DNA of 64,000 nt from Planctomycetota bacterium (GCA_002683825.1 NYUD01000091.1:247928-311927); one strand, 5' to 3'; counted from the first letter of the stretch, positions 37,240 to 46,441 are shown. Made by a program: numbers and translations. The notes: a model not told the origin generated them from the sequence alone.

Positions 37240-38685
37240 ATGCGCCCCCGACTCCGGTTTCTCGAACCCGTGCTCGTGGAACGCATCGTCGAGGAGGCCA
37301 AGGCGATCCTCTCCACCCGAGGGGTGCTGGTCGAGGGTCCGATGGTTGCGCGCCTTGAAGAGCTGGGTCTCAAAGTCGATGGGTCGAGCGGGCGCTTGAA
37401 AATGTCGTCCGAGTTCATCGACAGCGGGATCGAGTCCGCCCCGTCGTCGATCGAGTTGTTCGATCGCGAGGGGGAATCCCACGCGCTGCTGGAAAAAGAC
37501 CGCGTGCACTTCGTGCCGGGCTCGTCGGCATTGAAGATCCTCGATCGCGAGACGAATGAGATGCGCGGTCCAACCTCCCGGGATCTCGCTGAGTATGTCC
37601 GGGTCGCCGACGGGCTCGAACGAATCTCATATCTCTCCACCGCCTTCGTGCCGCAGGACATCCCGCAGGAGGTGGCCGATGCGTGGCGCCTGTATCTCTG
37701 TCTCGCTCATTCCAAGAAACCCGTCGTCTCCGGAGCCTTCACCGCCCACGGCGTCACGCGCATGGCGCGCTTGCTGAGCTTCTTTCGTTCGGGTAAGGAA
37801 GAGCTGATCGCAAAACCCCTCGCCATTTTCACCTGCTGCCCCAACACACCCCTGCGCTGGGGCGTGGATCCACTGCAAAATCTGGTGGAGTGCGCGGAGT
37901 GGGGGATTCCCGTCGAGATCGTTCCCGTGCTGCTCTTGGGGATGATTTCGCCTGCGACCACCGTAGGCGCGCTCGTTCTGCACACCGCCGAGGTGTTGAG
38001 CGGTCTGGCCCTTGCCCAGGCGGTTCGTCGGGGAACCCCGATCCTCTTCGGCGGCGCGCCGGCGGCGTTCCACATGCAGCTCATGACGAATCCGATGACC
38101 GCGGTCGAAGCGCTACAGGTCTTTTGTGGCTACGCACAGATCGCCGAGCACCTGAAGCTTCCAAGTCAAGCGTACATGGCGCTTTCCGATGCCAAGTTCA
38201 ACGATCCCCAGGCGGGGTTCGAAACGGGCATCGGAGCGTTTCTCGCCGCGCTTTCGGGGATCAACTCGGTATCGGGACCGGGAATGCTGGACTACGTCAA
38301 TTGCTTCAGTCTCGAGAAGCTCGTCTTCGACGACGAAATCGTGGCCCATGCGCAGCGATTCATACGACCCGTCGGAATCAAGGGCGATCTTCCCACGGGT
38401 GAGTTGATCGACGAGCTGGTGCGCGAAAACCACCTGTTGACCGCCGAGCACACCCTCGAACATTGGCCCGAGGAACTGTACCTGCCGGGTCCGATGGTCG
38501 ACCGCACGAACTGGGATCAATGGGAGGAGCGGGGCAAGCCCAGCGGACGTGACCGCGCGCTGGAGATGATCGAGGAGAAGCTCGACGAATACGAGGTCGA
38601 CCCGCTGCCGGACGATCTCCACGGCGAGATTCAGGGCCTTTTTCACGATACCTTCGATGGCAAGCTGGAGATGCCCGAGTACTAG
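37240..38685 (+). CDS. Non-pyrrolysine MttB-family (COG5598) methylamine/quaternary amine:corrinoid methyltransferase
   Basis: 481 residues, matching the roughly 470-500 of MttB-superfamily members. Recognisable segments: LEPVLVERIVEEAKAIL at the N-terminus, VHFVPGSSALKILD, RGPTSRDLAEYVRVADGL, HSKKPVVSGAF, TPLRWGVDPLQNLVE, IVPVLLLGMISPATTVGALVL, the substrate-pocket stretch ILFGGAPAAFHMQ and AGFETGIGAFLAALSGINSVSGPGMLD. No in-frame TAG, so it is of the MtgB/MtpB/MtcB class that demethylates compounds such as glycine betaine, proline betaine or carnitine, rather than pyrrolysine MttB. Substrate unknown. First of four genes with corrinoid protein, activator and homocysteine methyltransferase. 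CATAAT lies 7 bases before the ATG. Confidence 0.9.
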   Translation: MRPRLRFLEPVLVERIVEEAKAILSTRGVLVEGPMVARLEELGLKVDGSSGRLKMSSEFIDSGIESAPSSIELFDREGESHALLEKDRVHFVPGSSALKILDRETNEMRGPTSRDLAEYVRVADGLERISYLSTAFVPQDIPQEVADAWRLYLCLAHSKKPVVSGAFTAHGVTRMARLLSFFRSGKEELIAKPLAIFTCCPNTPLRWGVDPLQNLVECAEWGIPVEIVPVLLLGMISPATTVGALVLHTAEVLSGLALAQAVRRGTPILFGGAPAAFHMQLMTNPMTAVEALQVFCGYAQIAEHLKLPSQAYMALSDAKFNDPQAGFETGIGAFLAALSGINSVSGPGMLDYVNCFSLEKLVFDDEIVAHAQRFIRPVGIKGDLPTGELIDELVRENHLLTAEHTLEHWPEELYLPGPMVDRTNWDQWEERGKPSGRDRALEMIEEKLDEYEVDPLPDDLHGEIQGLFHDTFDGKLEMPEY

Positions 38686-39330
38686 ATGCCCGACTACGCG
38701 TTGATGAACCAGCTGGTCTTCGAGGGGAACCAGGCAGAGGTCAAGTCCCTGACCGAGGGTGCTCTCGACGAAGGCCGCGACGTGAAAGAGGTCCTGGAGG
38801 AGGGCCTGATCGCGGGCATGAAGGTCGTGGGTGAGGACTTCAAGCGGAACAAGATCTTCGTTCCGGAAGTGCTCCTGGCGGCGCGGGCGATGAAGGCCGG
38901 GATGTCGGTCCTCGAACCGCTCCTGACGGCCTGCGACGGTGACGCGCAACGGGATGTGATCGTGATGGGGACTGTCAAAGGGGACCTGCACGACATCGGC
39001 AAGAACCTCGTCGGTATGATGGCCGAGGGCGCAGGTTTCACGGTGGTCGATCTCGGCACCAACACCAGCGCCGAGGAATTCATCGCCGCTGTGCGCGAAC
39101 ACGACGCCTTGATCCTGGGTATGAGCGCGCTCCTGACGACGACCATGGTCTACATGAAAACCGTGGTAGATGCGGTGAAGGAGCAGGGTGTCGATGTCTC
39201 GGTCTGCATCGGAGGAGCACCGGTCGGGCCCGAATTTTGCGATGAGATCGGTGCGCACGGCTATGCCGCTGATGCGGCCAGCGCGGTGCAGTTGTTCAAG
39301 CGTCTGGTGGCGGCGCGCAATTCCGGCTGA
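38686..39330 (+). CDS. Corrinoid protein (MtbC/MttC/MtgC family)
   Basis: 214 residues, starting on the base after the methyltransferase stop. N-terminal helical cap domain (residues 1-85, VFEGNQAEVKSLTEGALDEG; ending FVPEVLLAARAMKAGM) and C-terminal B12-binding Rossmann domain with GTVKGDLHDIGKNLVGMM, giving the base-off cobalamin ligand His in DxHxxG, then VVDLGTNTSAEEFI and VCIGGAPVGPEFCDEIGAHGYAADA. Carries the methyl group as methyl-cob(III)amide between the MttB-family enzyme and an acceptor methyltransferase. The fold is the same as the cobalamin module of methionine synthase. Confidence 0.94.
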   Translation: MPDYALMNQLVFEGNQAEVKSLTEGALDEGRDVKEVLEEGLIAGMKVVGEDFKRNKIFVPEVLLAARAMKAGMSVLEPLLTACDGDAQRDVIVMGTVKGDLHDIGKNLVGMMAEGAGFTVVDLGTNTSAEEFIAAVREHDALILGMSALLTTTMVYMKTVVDAVKEQGVDVSVCIGGAPVGPEFCDEIGAHGYAADAASAVQLFKRLVAARNSG

Positions 39331-39358
39331 CGCCGGCTCGGATTCAGTCGAGCGCGCC

Positions 39359-40984
39359 GTGTCAAGACGCCTTTCGATTCAGGGGAAAACGATCGAGGCG
39401 CGCATCGGTGAGTCGCTCTTTCGGCTGGGCTTGAACGCCGGTGTTTTCATTCCCAGTTCCTGCGGCGGGCAGGGTAAGTGTCGCGAGTGCCTGGTCGAGA
39501 TCGAGGCCGGGGCAGGGGATCTTTCATCGCGGGTAAGCCAAGAGAAACCCCTGCAGGAGGGCTTTCGCCTCGCCTGTCGCGCACGTATTGTCGGGAGCGC
39601 GGAACCCTCGATAGCCTGTCACACCCTGGCGCGTGGTCGGTTGCGCATCGTGGAAGCGACCGAGGGACTCGAGGCTGACGCGCCGCCCCTCGATCCGGCG
39701 GTGGTCCGCAGTGGCGTCGTCGCGAAGCGGAGAGGCGAGGTTCTGGGCGACGCACCGTCGCGCTTGTTGGGACTGGCCGTGGATCTGGGAACCACGACGA
39801 TCGCGTTGCGCCTGTGTGATCTCGAGACGGGCGAGGTTGTCGCATTGAACACGCTCGAGAACCCGCAGCGCTTCGCCGGGAGCGATGTGATGGCCCGTAT
39901 CGCATTCGATGGTCGACATCGCGGGAGGTTGCTGCAACGAACGCTCTTGGCTTACCTGGGGCGCGCGATCGACGCTCTGCCATGCGAGTGTGACGAGATC
40001 TTCGAGGTCGTCATCGTCGGCAATACCACCATGCGCGACCTCTTCTTCGGGCTGGACGTCCAGTCGATCGGACAGGATCCGTACCGTTCCCTCACCGAGC
40101 AAGAATGGCTGGCGGGGAAGCGAGCGACGACCGGGCTCGAGCGATCCGCGCGTCGGCTGGGGCTTCCGGTGCACCCTCGGGCCTCGGTGATCGGGTTGCC
40201 GCTGGTCGCCAGCCACCTGGGGGCCGATGCCGCAGCCGCCTTGCTGGCCACGGGCGTCGGGCTGGGGACCGGGATCGGCGTGTTGATGGACATCGGAACC
40301 AACACCGAACTCGTGATGGGCAACCAGGAGCGCATCATCGCGGCCTCCTGTCCCGCCGGACCGGCTTTCGAAGGCGGCGGTTTGGGTTGCGGGATGCCCG
40401 GCGTGGACGGCGCGATCGAACGCGTGCGTTGCACGCCGAAGGGCACCTTCGAGTTCGGGGTGATCGGTGACGTTTCACCTCTCGGAATCTGCGGATCGGG
40501 GCTCGTTGAGCTATTGGCGGAGCTGGTGCGGACCGGACGCATGAACAGGTTGGGTCGCTTTCAGGACGAGGCGGACGAGGATGGCGTGGTCCTCGACGAA
40601 GTCGCGGGCATCATGTTCTCCGAGTCCGATGTCAACGAGCTCGCCCAGGCAAAGGGAGCCAACGCGGCCGGTGTTCGGGTGCTCCTGGACACCTACGGTA
40701 TCGATGCGGGAACGATCGAGCGTTTCTATCTGGCGGGCGGTTTCGCCCGACACCTCGATCCGGACGCCGCCCGGCGCATCGGCCTGGTTCCCGATCTCCC
40801 GGACACAAAGCTGATCCGCGTCGGGAACGCAGCCCTCGAGGGGGCGCAGCGGGCGCTCCTTTCAGTGACGGCTCGCGAAGAGCTGGAGCAGCGCGTCCGT
40901 CGGGTCGAACACGTGCGCCTGGAGACGCACCCGCTTTTCTTTGATGCCTTTGTCGAGGGGTGCCAATTCCATCCATTCCGGTAA
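39359..40984 (+). CDS. RACo-type corrinoid reductive activator (2Fe-2S ferredoxin plus ASKHA domain)
   Basis: 541 residues from the GTG at 39359, 28 bases after the corrinoid gene; the frame extends further upstream only inside that gene. N-terminal plant-type ferredoxin with four Cys (SSCGGQGKCRECLVEI and, about 28 residues on, LACRA). The rest is the DUF4445/ASKHA ATPase-like domain: VDLGTTTIALRLCDL, VIVGNTTMRDLFFGL, VLMDIGTNTELVMGN, CGSGLVELLAELV and FYLAGGFARHLDP. These proteins use ATP and electrons to reduce inactive cob(II)alamin on the corrinoid protein back to cob(I). Unlike methanogen RamA, no C-terminal pair of 4Fe-4S clusters is seen. Confidence 0.92.
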   Translation: MSRRLSIQGKTIEARIGESLFRLGLNAGVFIPSSCGGQGKCRECLVEIEAGAGDLSSRVSQEKPLQEGFRLACRARIVGSAEPSIACHTLARGRLRIVEATEGLEADAPPLDPAVVRSGVVAKRRGEVLGDAPSRLLGLAVDLGTTTIALRLCDLETGEVVALNTLENPQRFAGSDVMARIAFDGRHRGRLLQRTLLAYLGRAIDALPCECDEIFEVVIVGNTTMRDLFFGLDVQSIGQDPYRSLTEQEWLAGKRATTGLERSARRLGLPVHPRASVIGLPLVASHLGADAAAALLATGVGLGTGIGVLMDIGTNTELVMGNQERIIAASCPAGPAFEGGGLGCGMPGVDGAIERVRCTPKGTFEFGVIGDVSPLGICGSGLVELLAELVRTGRMNRLGRFQDEADEDGVVLDEVAGIMFSESDVNELAQAKGANAAGVRVLLDTYGIDAGTIERFYLAGGFARHLDPDAARRIGLVPDLPDTKLIRVGNAALEGAQRALLSVTAREELEQRVRRVEHVRLETHPLFFDAFVEGCQFHPFR

Positions 40985-41018
40985 GTAGGCGCTGCTGCAA
41001 CCCGGTTATCTTTACGGG

Positions 41019-41924
41019 ATGGAAAGCGCCTTGCTCAGGGCCCTGACGCGTGGACCGCTCCTTTCGGATGGAGCGATGGGAACCGAGCTTCAACGTGCCG
41101 GTCTGAAACCGGGCGGTTGCGGTGAGGCCTGGAACCTGGATCGACGCGAACACGTGTTGACCATCCAACGTGCCTACGTCGACGCCGGCGCGGACTGCCT
41201 CGTCACCAACACCTTCGGAGGCTCGGCAATCATGCTCGAGCGGCACGGTGAAGAGGGGCGCGCGCGCGCGATCAATACCGCGGCGGTGGAGATCGCGCGG
41301 GAGGCCGGCGGTCACAAGCAGGGGTTCGTCCTGGGGGACATCGGTCCGTTCGGTGGCGTGATGGAGCCCTTCGGAGACATTCCCGCCGCTCGGGTCGTCG
41401 AAGCCTTCGGTTCCCAGGCGGAGGCCCTGTGCCGTGCCGGGGTCGATGCCATCCTCATCGAGACGCAAACTTCCCTGGAGGAGTTGGCCATCGGTATCGA
41501 CGCTGCTCGGGCCGCGGGAGCGCCGTGCGTGATCGCGTCTCTCGCCTTCGACGCGCTTGTCGAGGCGGGAGGCTTTGCAACGATGATGGGGGTGCACCCG
41601 GAGGTGGCGGCCGCATTTCTCGTCGAACGCGACGTCGAAGTGCTCGCCCTCAACTGCGGTACGGGGGTCGACATCGACAGTGCCGTCGAGATCGTGCGGA
41701 CCTATCGCGAGGTGGATCCGCGCCCCATCATGGTCCAGCCGAACGCGGGCCAGCCCGAGCTCGAGAATCTACAGACGGTCTATCGCCAAACGCCCGAAGA
41801 GATGGGGGGCGGTGTAGCTCGACTCATCTCTGCGGGCGCCGGCATCGTCGGCGGCTGTTGCGGCAGCACGCCCGAGCACATTCGTGCCATGCGCGATGCG
41901 CTGGACGCGCTGGCGCAGAGCTAG
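41019..41924 (+). CDS. Homocysteine S-methyltransferase family protein (zinc-type, stand-alone)
   Basis: 301 residues, the length of a lone Hcy-binding domain. N-terminal LLSDGAMGTELQRAGL, then DCLVTNTFGGSA, IETQTSLEELAIGIDAARAAG, and the zinc Cys ligands in LALNCGTG and GIVGGCCGSTPEHIRA. This is the module that in MetH takes a methyl from methylcobalamin, and in BHMT from betaine. Being next to a dedicated corrinoid protein and its activator, it is the likely methyl acceptor enzyme, making methionine. It has its own -10-like TATCTT 6 bases before the ATG, so it may be expressed separately from the three genes upstream. Confidence 0.92.
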   Translation: MESALLRALTRGPLLSDGAMGTELQRAGLKPGGCGEAWNLDRREHVLTIQRAYVDAGADCLVTNTFGGSAIMLERHGEEGRARAINTAAVEIAREAGGHKQGFVLGDIGPFGGVMEPFGDIPAARVVEAFGSQAEALCRAGVDAILIETQTSLEELAIGIDAARAAGAPCVIASLAFDALVEAGGFATMMGVHPEVAAAFLVERDVEVLALNCGTGVDIDSAVEIVRTYREVDPRPIMVQPNAGQPELENLQTVYRQTPEEMGGGVARLISAGAGIVGGCCGSTPEHIRAMRDALDALAQS

Positions 41925-41986
41925 AGCTGCAGGGTGTCGTGGATGAGGACGTCGGGGAAGTGAATCGATCCCTTGGCCTTTACCTC

Positions 41987-42000
41987 GGAGAATGTTCTCC
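41987..42000. promoter_or_regulatory. Perfect 14-base palindrome, possible operator
   Basis: GGAGAATGTTCTCC reads identically on both strands. It lies in the gap between the homocysteine methyltransferase and the small gene at 42030, 30 bases before that start. A dimeric regulator site or a small hairpin in the leader are both possible. Confidence 0.3.
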
Positions 42001-42015
42001 TTGTGCATCGTTTGC

Positions 42016-42022
42016 AGGAGGG
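42016..42022 (+). promoter_or_regulatory. Strong Shine-Dalgarno site
   Basis: AGGAGGG seven bases before the ATG at 42030. One of the few clear ribosome-binding sites in the window, and it fixes the start of the following gene. Confidence 0.7.
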
Positions 42023-42029
42023 CTCCCCA

Positions 42030-42368
42030 ATGAAGTTTCGACTGGCTGAGATCGATCCCAAGGCCGAGACCTTTTCCGATCCTGAGTTCGATGACGATTC
42101 CGGCATCGGTGTGCGCTATGCGGACCTCCTGCTCAAGCCGATTCGGGTCCGCCTGCCGGACGGCCGCAAGGTCCGCGCGAAGCGGCGGGGCCTTAAGCTC
42201 ACCCTGACGATCGGCGATGACCATGGAACGGGGCTCTTTCGCCGCCTGGAACACGGCCCGGACGTGCGACGCATGTTTGTTGAGGCCATGCAAGAGGCGG
42301 CTGAGGCGGTCGGCTCGCGTTACTTCGAGGAGGGGGGAGGGCTCTTTCTTGAAGTGGATGAGGGCTGA
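42030..42368 (+). CDS. Small hypothetical protein
   Basis: 112 residues; start fixed by an AGGAGGG site. Alternating strands in the first half (VRYADLLLKPIRVRLPDGRKV; KRRGLKLTLTIGDDHG) and an amphipathic helix in the second (DVRRMFVEAMQEAAEAVG) suggest a compact alpha/beta domain. Acidic N-terminus (SDPEFDDDSGIG). No family recognised. Tail-to-tail with the M24 peptidase gene, 10 bases apart. Confidence 0.6.
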   Translation: MKFRLAEIDPKAETFSDPEFDDDSGIGVRYADLLLKPIRVRLPDGRKVRAKRRGLKLTLTIGDDHGTGLFRRLEHGPDVRRMFVEAMQEAAEAVGSRYFEEGGGLFLEVDEG

Positions 42369-42378
42369 CGCAGTCTCC

Positions 42379-43698
42379 CTAGGCCGATGGCGATGTGGGG
42401 TTCGCCTGCCACTCGCCGAAGTGGTCAGCTCCGTCTTCGGTGACGACTACGATGTCCTCGAGTCGGATGCCGTACTTGCCGGGGAGGTAGATACCGGGTT
42501 CGTCGCTGAAGGTCATGCCCGGTTCGAGTAAGAGTTCGTTACCGCCGTCCAGGTACGGTTCCTCGTGGCCGTCCATTCCGATGCCGTGCCCCAGGCGGTG
42601 TGCGAAGTTCTCGTAGCCCCGCCCGTAGCCTGCGCGGGCGAGCACGTTGCGGGCGGCGGAGTCGATCGCGCGGCAAGGAAGGCCCGGCTTCATGACGTCG
42701 AAGGCGGTCCTCTGTGCATCGCGTACGGCATTCCAGCCACGCTCGATTTCGGAGGTGGGTTGGCCGTCGAAGATCCACGTTCGGGTGTTGTCGCTCTGGT
42801 AGCCGTGCAACGACCCGCCGGTGTCGACGAGAATGAGATCGCCGGAAGTGAGCGAGCGACCTTCCGGGCGGCCGTGGGGATAGGCGGCTGTTTCACCCAG
42901 GAGGGGCAGTACCCAGACTCCCCTCAGTCCGAGCCGCTCCTGGGCCCTGCGGACCCAGCGCCCCAGATCGTAGTCGGTCATTCCGGGGCGCAGGCGCTCG
43001 GAGACCTTGAGGATCGCTTCCTGCGTCAGCTCGTTCACCGCCCGCAGGAGAGCGAGTTCGTGCTCGTCCTTCTTGCCGCGTAGGTCGCGAACGACGCCCT
43101 GCCCGGAAACGACACGCTCAGGGCCGAATTCCTCGGCCAACATCTGTGCAGCGAAGGCGCGCGCGCGAGGTTCGATGGCGATGCGCGCGACGTCCCGTCG
43201 GCGCAATTCCTCGGCCAGCGGACTCCAGGCGTACTGGTGTTCGTCCCAGGTGATGAGCTCGCCTACGGGGCCGTTTCCCTTTTCGATGTACTCCTGAGCC
43301 CGCGGTGCCTCGAAGGCCGGAGAAATCCAAAATGCGTTGCCGTCAGCCAACAGAATCAGGGCGAAGAGACGCTCCGACTTGCCCCACGAGACGTCGCACA
43401 AATAGTCCATCGTGGAGCCTGCTTCCATGAGCAGCGCATCCACGTGGTTCTTCTGTAGGACCTCGGCACAACGCTGCTGGCGGGCCTTCTTCTCTTCCGT
43501 CGAGATGGGTTGGAAGCGTCCGCTCTGGTCGGTCAGGTCGCTGAGGATCTCGTCGAGCTCGCTCTTCGTTTCCGCTCCCATCGTATCGGCTGGGGTCGAG
43601 AGGGTGCTGCAGCCCCAGGTGGAGAGGGTGCCTACTCCGGCGCTCCATCCGAGAAGCGCGCGGCGAGTAGGGCCCCAATGAGTCGTGTCGTCGGCCAT
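42379..43698 (-). CDS. Xaa-Pro aminopeptidase-like M24 peptidase, exported
   Basis: 439 residues. The N-terminus carries a twin-arginine-like signal (TRRALLGWSAGVGTL) followed by a Cys (WGCS), so export by Tat, possibly as a lipoprotein. Creatinase/prolidase N-domain from about 60 to 190, then the pita-bread domain with all five metal ligands: Asp in ILVDTGG, Asp in SDNTRTW, His in HRLGHGIGMDGHEE, Glu in FSDEPGIY and Glu in IRLEDIVVV. Removes N-terminal residues before proline. Begins 5 bases after the S9 peptidase stop, making a proline-peptide degradation operon. Confidence 0.9.
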   Translation of the reverse strand: MADDTTHWGPTRRALLGWSAGVGTLSTWGCSTLSTPADTMGAETKSELDEILSDLTDQSGRFQPISTEEKKARQQRCAEVLQKNHVDALLMEAGSTMDYLCDVSWGKSERLFALILLADGNAFWISPAFEAPRAQEYIEKGNGPVGELITWDEHQYAWSPLAEELRRRDVARIAIEPRARAFAAQMLAEEFGPERVVSGQGVVRDLRGKKDEHELALLRAVNELTQEAILKVSERLRPGMTDYDLGRWVRRAQERLGLRGVWVLPLLGETAAYPHGRPEGRSLTSGDLILVDTGGSLHGYQSDNTRTWIFDGQPTSEIERGWNAVRDAQRTAFDVMKPGLPCRAIDSAARNVLARAGYGRGYENFAHRLGHGIGMDGHEEPYLDGGNELLLEPGMTFSDEPGIYLPGKYGIRLEDIVVVTEDGADHFGEWQANPTSPSA

Positions 43699-43703
43699 GG
43701 TCT

Positions 43704-46388
43704 TTATTGCTCCCGCAGCGGGGGCCCGAGGTGTTCGGTGAGGTAGCGTTCGATACGGCGATACTCATCCAGCCAATGGGGACCATCTTGGAAGGCGTGC
43801 CCCTGGCTGGGATACAGCATCGCGTCAAACTCCTTGCCGCGATCGATCAGCTCTTCGATCAAACGGATCGAGTCCTGCGCAAAGACGTTGCCGTCGAGCA
43901 TGCCGTGCAGGATGAGCACCGGATCGTCAAGTTCGTCGATGTGGTCGATGGGCGACGAACGCACGTAGGCTTCCGGGTGCGTCGAGGGCCTTCCCAGACG
44001 CGGTTGCGTGTACAGGGGGTTGTACGTACGCCAGTCGGTGACCGCGCGCAGTGCTGCGCCGACCGTCCAGCGTTCCCCGGCGGTGAAGAGTGCCATGAGA
44101 GCCAGGAAGCCCCCGTAGGATCCACCGTAGATGCCTACCCGTTCCGGATCGACCACACCGCGTCGAACGAGCTCATCCACGACCAGGTGGATGTCGTCCA
44201 GATCCTTGCCGCCCAGGTGGTATTGGACGTCCGTGCGGAAGTCCCGACCGTATCCCGCGCTGCCGCGATAGTCGACGTCGATGACGGGATAGCCCATGTG
44301 TGCCAGCCGCGAGTGAAACATCAGGTTCTCCGGGTAGCGTGTCATCGAGTCGGTCACGTTCTGAAGGTAGCCGGCGCCGTGGACGAACACGATGGTGGCG
44401 CGCGGCCGGGCTCTTGTGCGCCCTGGGTTTGAGCTCGTTCCCGGGGGCAAGTAGAGGTGCGCGAAGACATCCTGGCCATCGGGGGAGCGGACGACCAGGC
44501 GTTCGGGTCGTATCCAGTCGACCGCATCGAAGGCACTCGGGCGCGTGCGTGTGAGCTGGACGGAACGCTCGAGATCCGCCGACCAGATTTCGGTGGGCTC
44601 GAAGAGCTTGGAGTGGCGGAAAGCGATTCGGGATCCGTCGCGCGAACCCGCGGCAGCTGTGTTGAAGCCCGGGGGGACGGCGTACCAACGCACGGGATCG
44701 CCCCCGGTTTCAGACAGCGCCTCTCCCCTGATCCAGCCGATCGCGCGCTGTCCGAGGTCGTCGCGACTGGCTTCAAAGATCAGTCCGCCGTCCTTGAGAG
44801 GTCGAAAGCGAGTCACTTCGCCCGCGACCTGCGTGAGTTGGCGCTTCTCCAGGGAGTCCGGGTCGATGGAAAACAGCTGGGCATGACCCGGTCGCGTGGA
44901 CCGGGTCGTGGACTCGGAACCGAGGATCAAGAAACGTCCGTCGTGCGTCCAGCGCGTATTGCGCGCGGGGCCACCGATCCATGCCGGGTCCCGTTCTTCC
45001 CACAGCTTCTCGCAGTAGCCCTCCGTCCAGCACCAAACGGTGACCCTGCGGAAATCGGAGGAATAGAGCTCAAAGGCGAAGCGCGCCGGTCGGGCGGTGG
45101 AGCGCTGCGGAGCCCAGCCGATGGTCCGCAACCGATGGGGAGCGTTGCGGATCTCCTGCTCCGGTTCAGGGTTCTTGCCGGGGTATTTCTCGGCCCCATC
45201 CGCGCTTCCGTTTTCCGGCGGCTCTGCCAGCAGGGTCCGCGGGCCGTCGGGCAGTAGCGGCTTGCGCTCTCCGTTGGCCGTGTTCCAGACCCAAAGCTGG
45301 AAGGGGGAGGAGACGTCCTCCGCGCGCGTGTTGCGCGCCTCGCGGGTCGATACACGATCGGTGAGGTAGTCGGGTATCAGGTTCTTCACGGGCTCGCGGC
45401 TGCGGTCGTAGGCGACACCGATGACGAAACGACCGTCCTCCGAGATCGCCATGCGCTCGAGCCACTGTTCGCCCTTCATGCCCCAAAGCGTGACGCCGCG
45501 CCCTTCGTTCAGGTGATACACCTGATGGACAGGCGGTTCCTCGTCGCCCCTGGAAACCTCATGGACCGGAGTTGGGTCTTCGCCGAAGACGACGGAGAGG
45601 TCCAGGCTCCAACGCACCTTCAAGGCCGGTGCATCGATCGCCTCACTGCACCAGGTTGCTTCGTTCAGGGTGTGCTGTTCTTCGTGCGGGTACGCGAAGG
45701 GCAGGCTGTAGAGCTCCTGCGCATCTGCAAAACGCAGGGCATCGTCACTCAAAGTGAAGGCCAGGCTGCGAATTTCTTCGTGGATCGCACGCCCTTCTTG
45801 CGTAGCTCTTTGAGCTTGACCGTCATCAGTCTCGTCCTCTTTGGGTGCAACCTCCGCCAAGAGAAAGGCCGAAGACGTTCTCGTCGTGGGGTCGACCAGG
45901 AAGATGTTGGCTCCACGACCGACGGCAAGTGTATGTCCGTGGTGACTCCAGACGATGGGGCCGAGTGCCGGCGGTTTCGTTTCATCTCCGTCTCCCCCCG
46001 TCCCTGTTGGCCCATCCGGCGGCGGGGGGCTGGGGAGCAGATCCGCGATCTTGCAGCCGTTCGAGCCTGAGGCTTGCGGGTCGTTGACATCGATCAAACG
46101 GGCGTCGATCGTCCCGGCTTCATCCTCGTCTTTCTCCTCACCGTTCCAGCGCAAAAGAAGAAAGCGCCCGTCGGGGGACAGGGCCTCGACCGAGGGGGGT
46201 GTCCCCATGATCGTCGGCTTCAGGAAGATCTCTGCCAGCCCTGGCCGCACGTCGCAGGTCGGGTCCTGTGCCTCCTCCAGGCGGTGGCCGACATCGCTCC
46301 GACACGCGAGTGGAAACCCACAGAAGAGGAAGAAAGTCACGGGGAAGGAGGTGTTCCCCCGATCTGCGCTAGGCCACACTCCCCCCAT
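43704..46388 (-). CDS. S9-family prolyl oligopeptidase/dipeptidyl peptidase, exported
   Basis: 894 residues. Hydrophobic N-terminal signal (FPVTFFLFCGFPLAC). Residues about 50-620 form the beta-propeller with WD-like strands; the C-terminal alpha/beta-hydrolase domain has the nucleophile GIYGGSYGGFLALMALF (Ser in GGSYGG), Asp in VLILHGMLDGNV and His in YPSQGHAFQDG, as in DPP-IV and acylaminoacyl peptidase. A long acidic insertion near residues 75-140 (NGEEKDEDEAGTID) is unusual. Acts on oligopeptides outside the cytoplasm with the M24 enzyme downstream. TATCCT stands 8 bases before the ATG. Confidence 0.9.
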   Translation of the reverse strand: MGGVWPSADRGNTSFPVTFFLFCGFPLACRSDVGHRLEEAQDPTCDVRPGLAEIFLKPTIMGTPPSVEALSPDGRFLLLRWNGEEKDEDEAGTIDARLIDVNDPQASGSNGCKIADLLPSPPPPDGPTGTGGDGDETKPPALGPIVWSHHGHTLAVGRGANIFLVDPTTRTSSAFLLAEVAPKEDETDDGQAQRATQEGRAIHEEIRSLAFTLSDDALRFADAQELYSLPFAYPHEEQHTLNEATWCSEAIDAPALKVRWSLDLSVVFGEDPTPVHEVSRGDEEPPVHQVYHLNEGRGVTLWGMKGEQWLERMAISEDGRFVIGVAYDRSREPVKNLIPDYLTDRVSTREARNTRAEDVSSPFQLWVWNTANGERKPLLPDGPRTLLAEPPENGSADGAEKYPGKNPEPEQEIRNAPHRLRTIGWAPQRSTARPARFAFELYSSDFRRVTVWCWTEGYCEKLWEERDPAWIGGPARNTRWTHDGRFLILGSESTTRSTRPGHAQLFSIDPDSLEKRQLTQVAGEVTRFRPLKDGGLIFEASRDDLGQRAIGWIRGEALSETGGDPVRWYAVPPGFNTAAAGSRDGSRIAFRHSKLFEPTEIWSADLERSVQLTRTRPSAFDAVDWIRPERLVVRSPDGQDVFAHLYLPPGTSSNPGRTRARPRATIVFVHGAGYLQNVTDSMTRYPENLMFHSRLAHMGYPVIDVDYRGSAGYGRDFRTDVQYHLGGKDLDDIHLVVDELVRRGVVDPERVGIYGGSYGGFLALMALFTAGERWTVGAALRAVTDWRTYNPLYTQPRLGRPSTHPEAYVRSSPIDHIDELDDPVLILHGMLDGNVFAQDSIRLIEELIDRGKEFDAMLYPSQGHAFQDGPHWLDEYRRIERYLTEHLGPPLREQ

Positions 46389-46441
46389 AGCGCAGCAGGA
46401 TACCGGGAAAGTCTTCGCTTCCCTAGAGTCGTTGGACCGGC

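Noticed and set aside
37240..38685. Pyrrolysine-containing MttB
   Set aside because: The 481-codon frame has no internal TAG and reaches full family length, so it belongs to the non-Pyl members.
41921..42106. Minus-strand 61-codon frame ending in SIHFPDVLIHDTLQL
   Set aside because: It looks protein-like at the end, but it overlaps the well-supported start of the 42030 gene with its Shine-Dalgarno site and has no start signal of its own.
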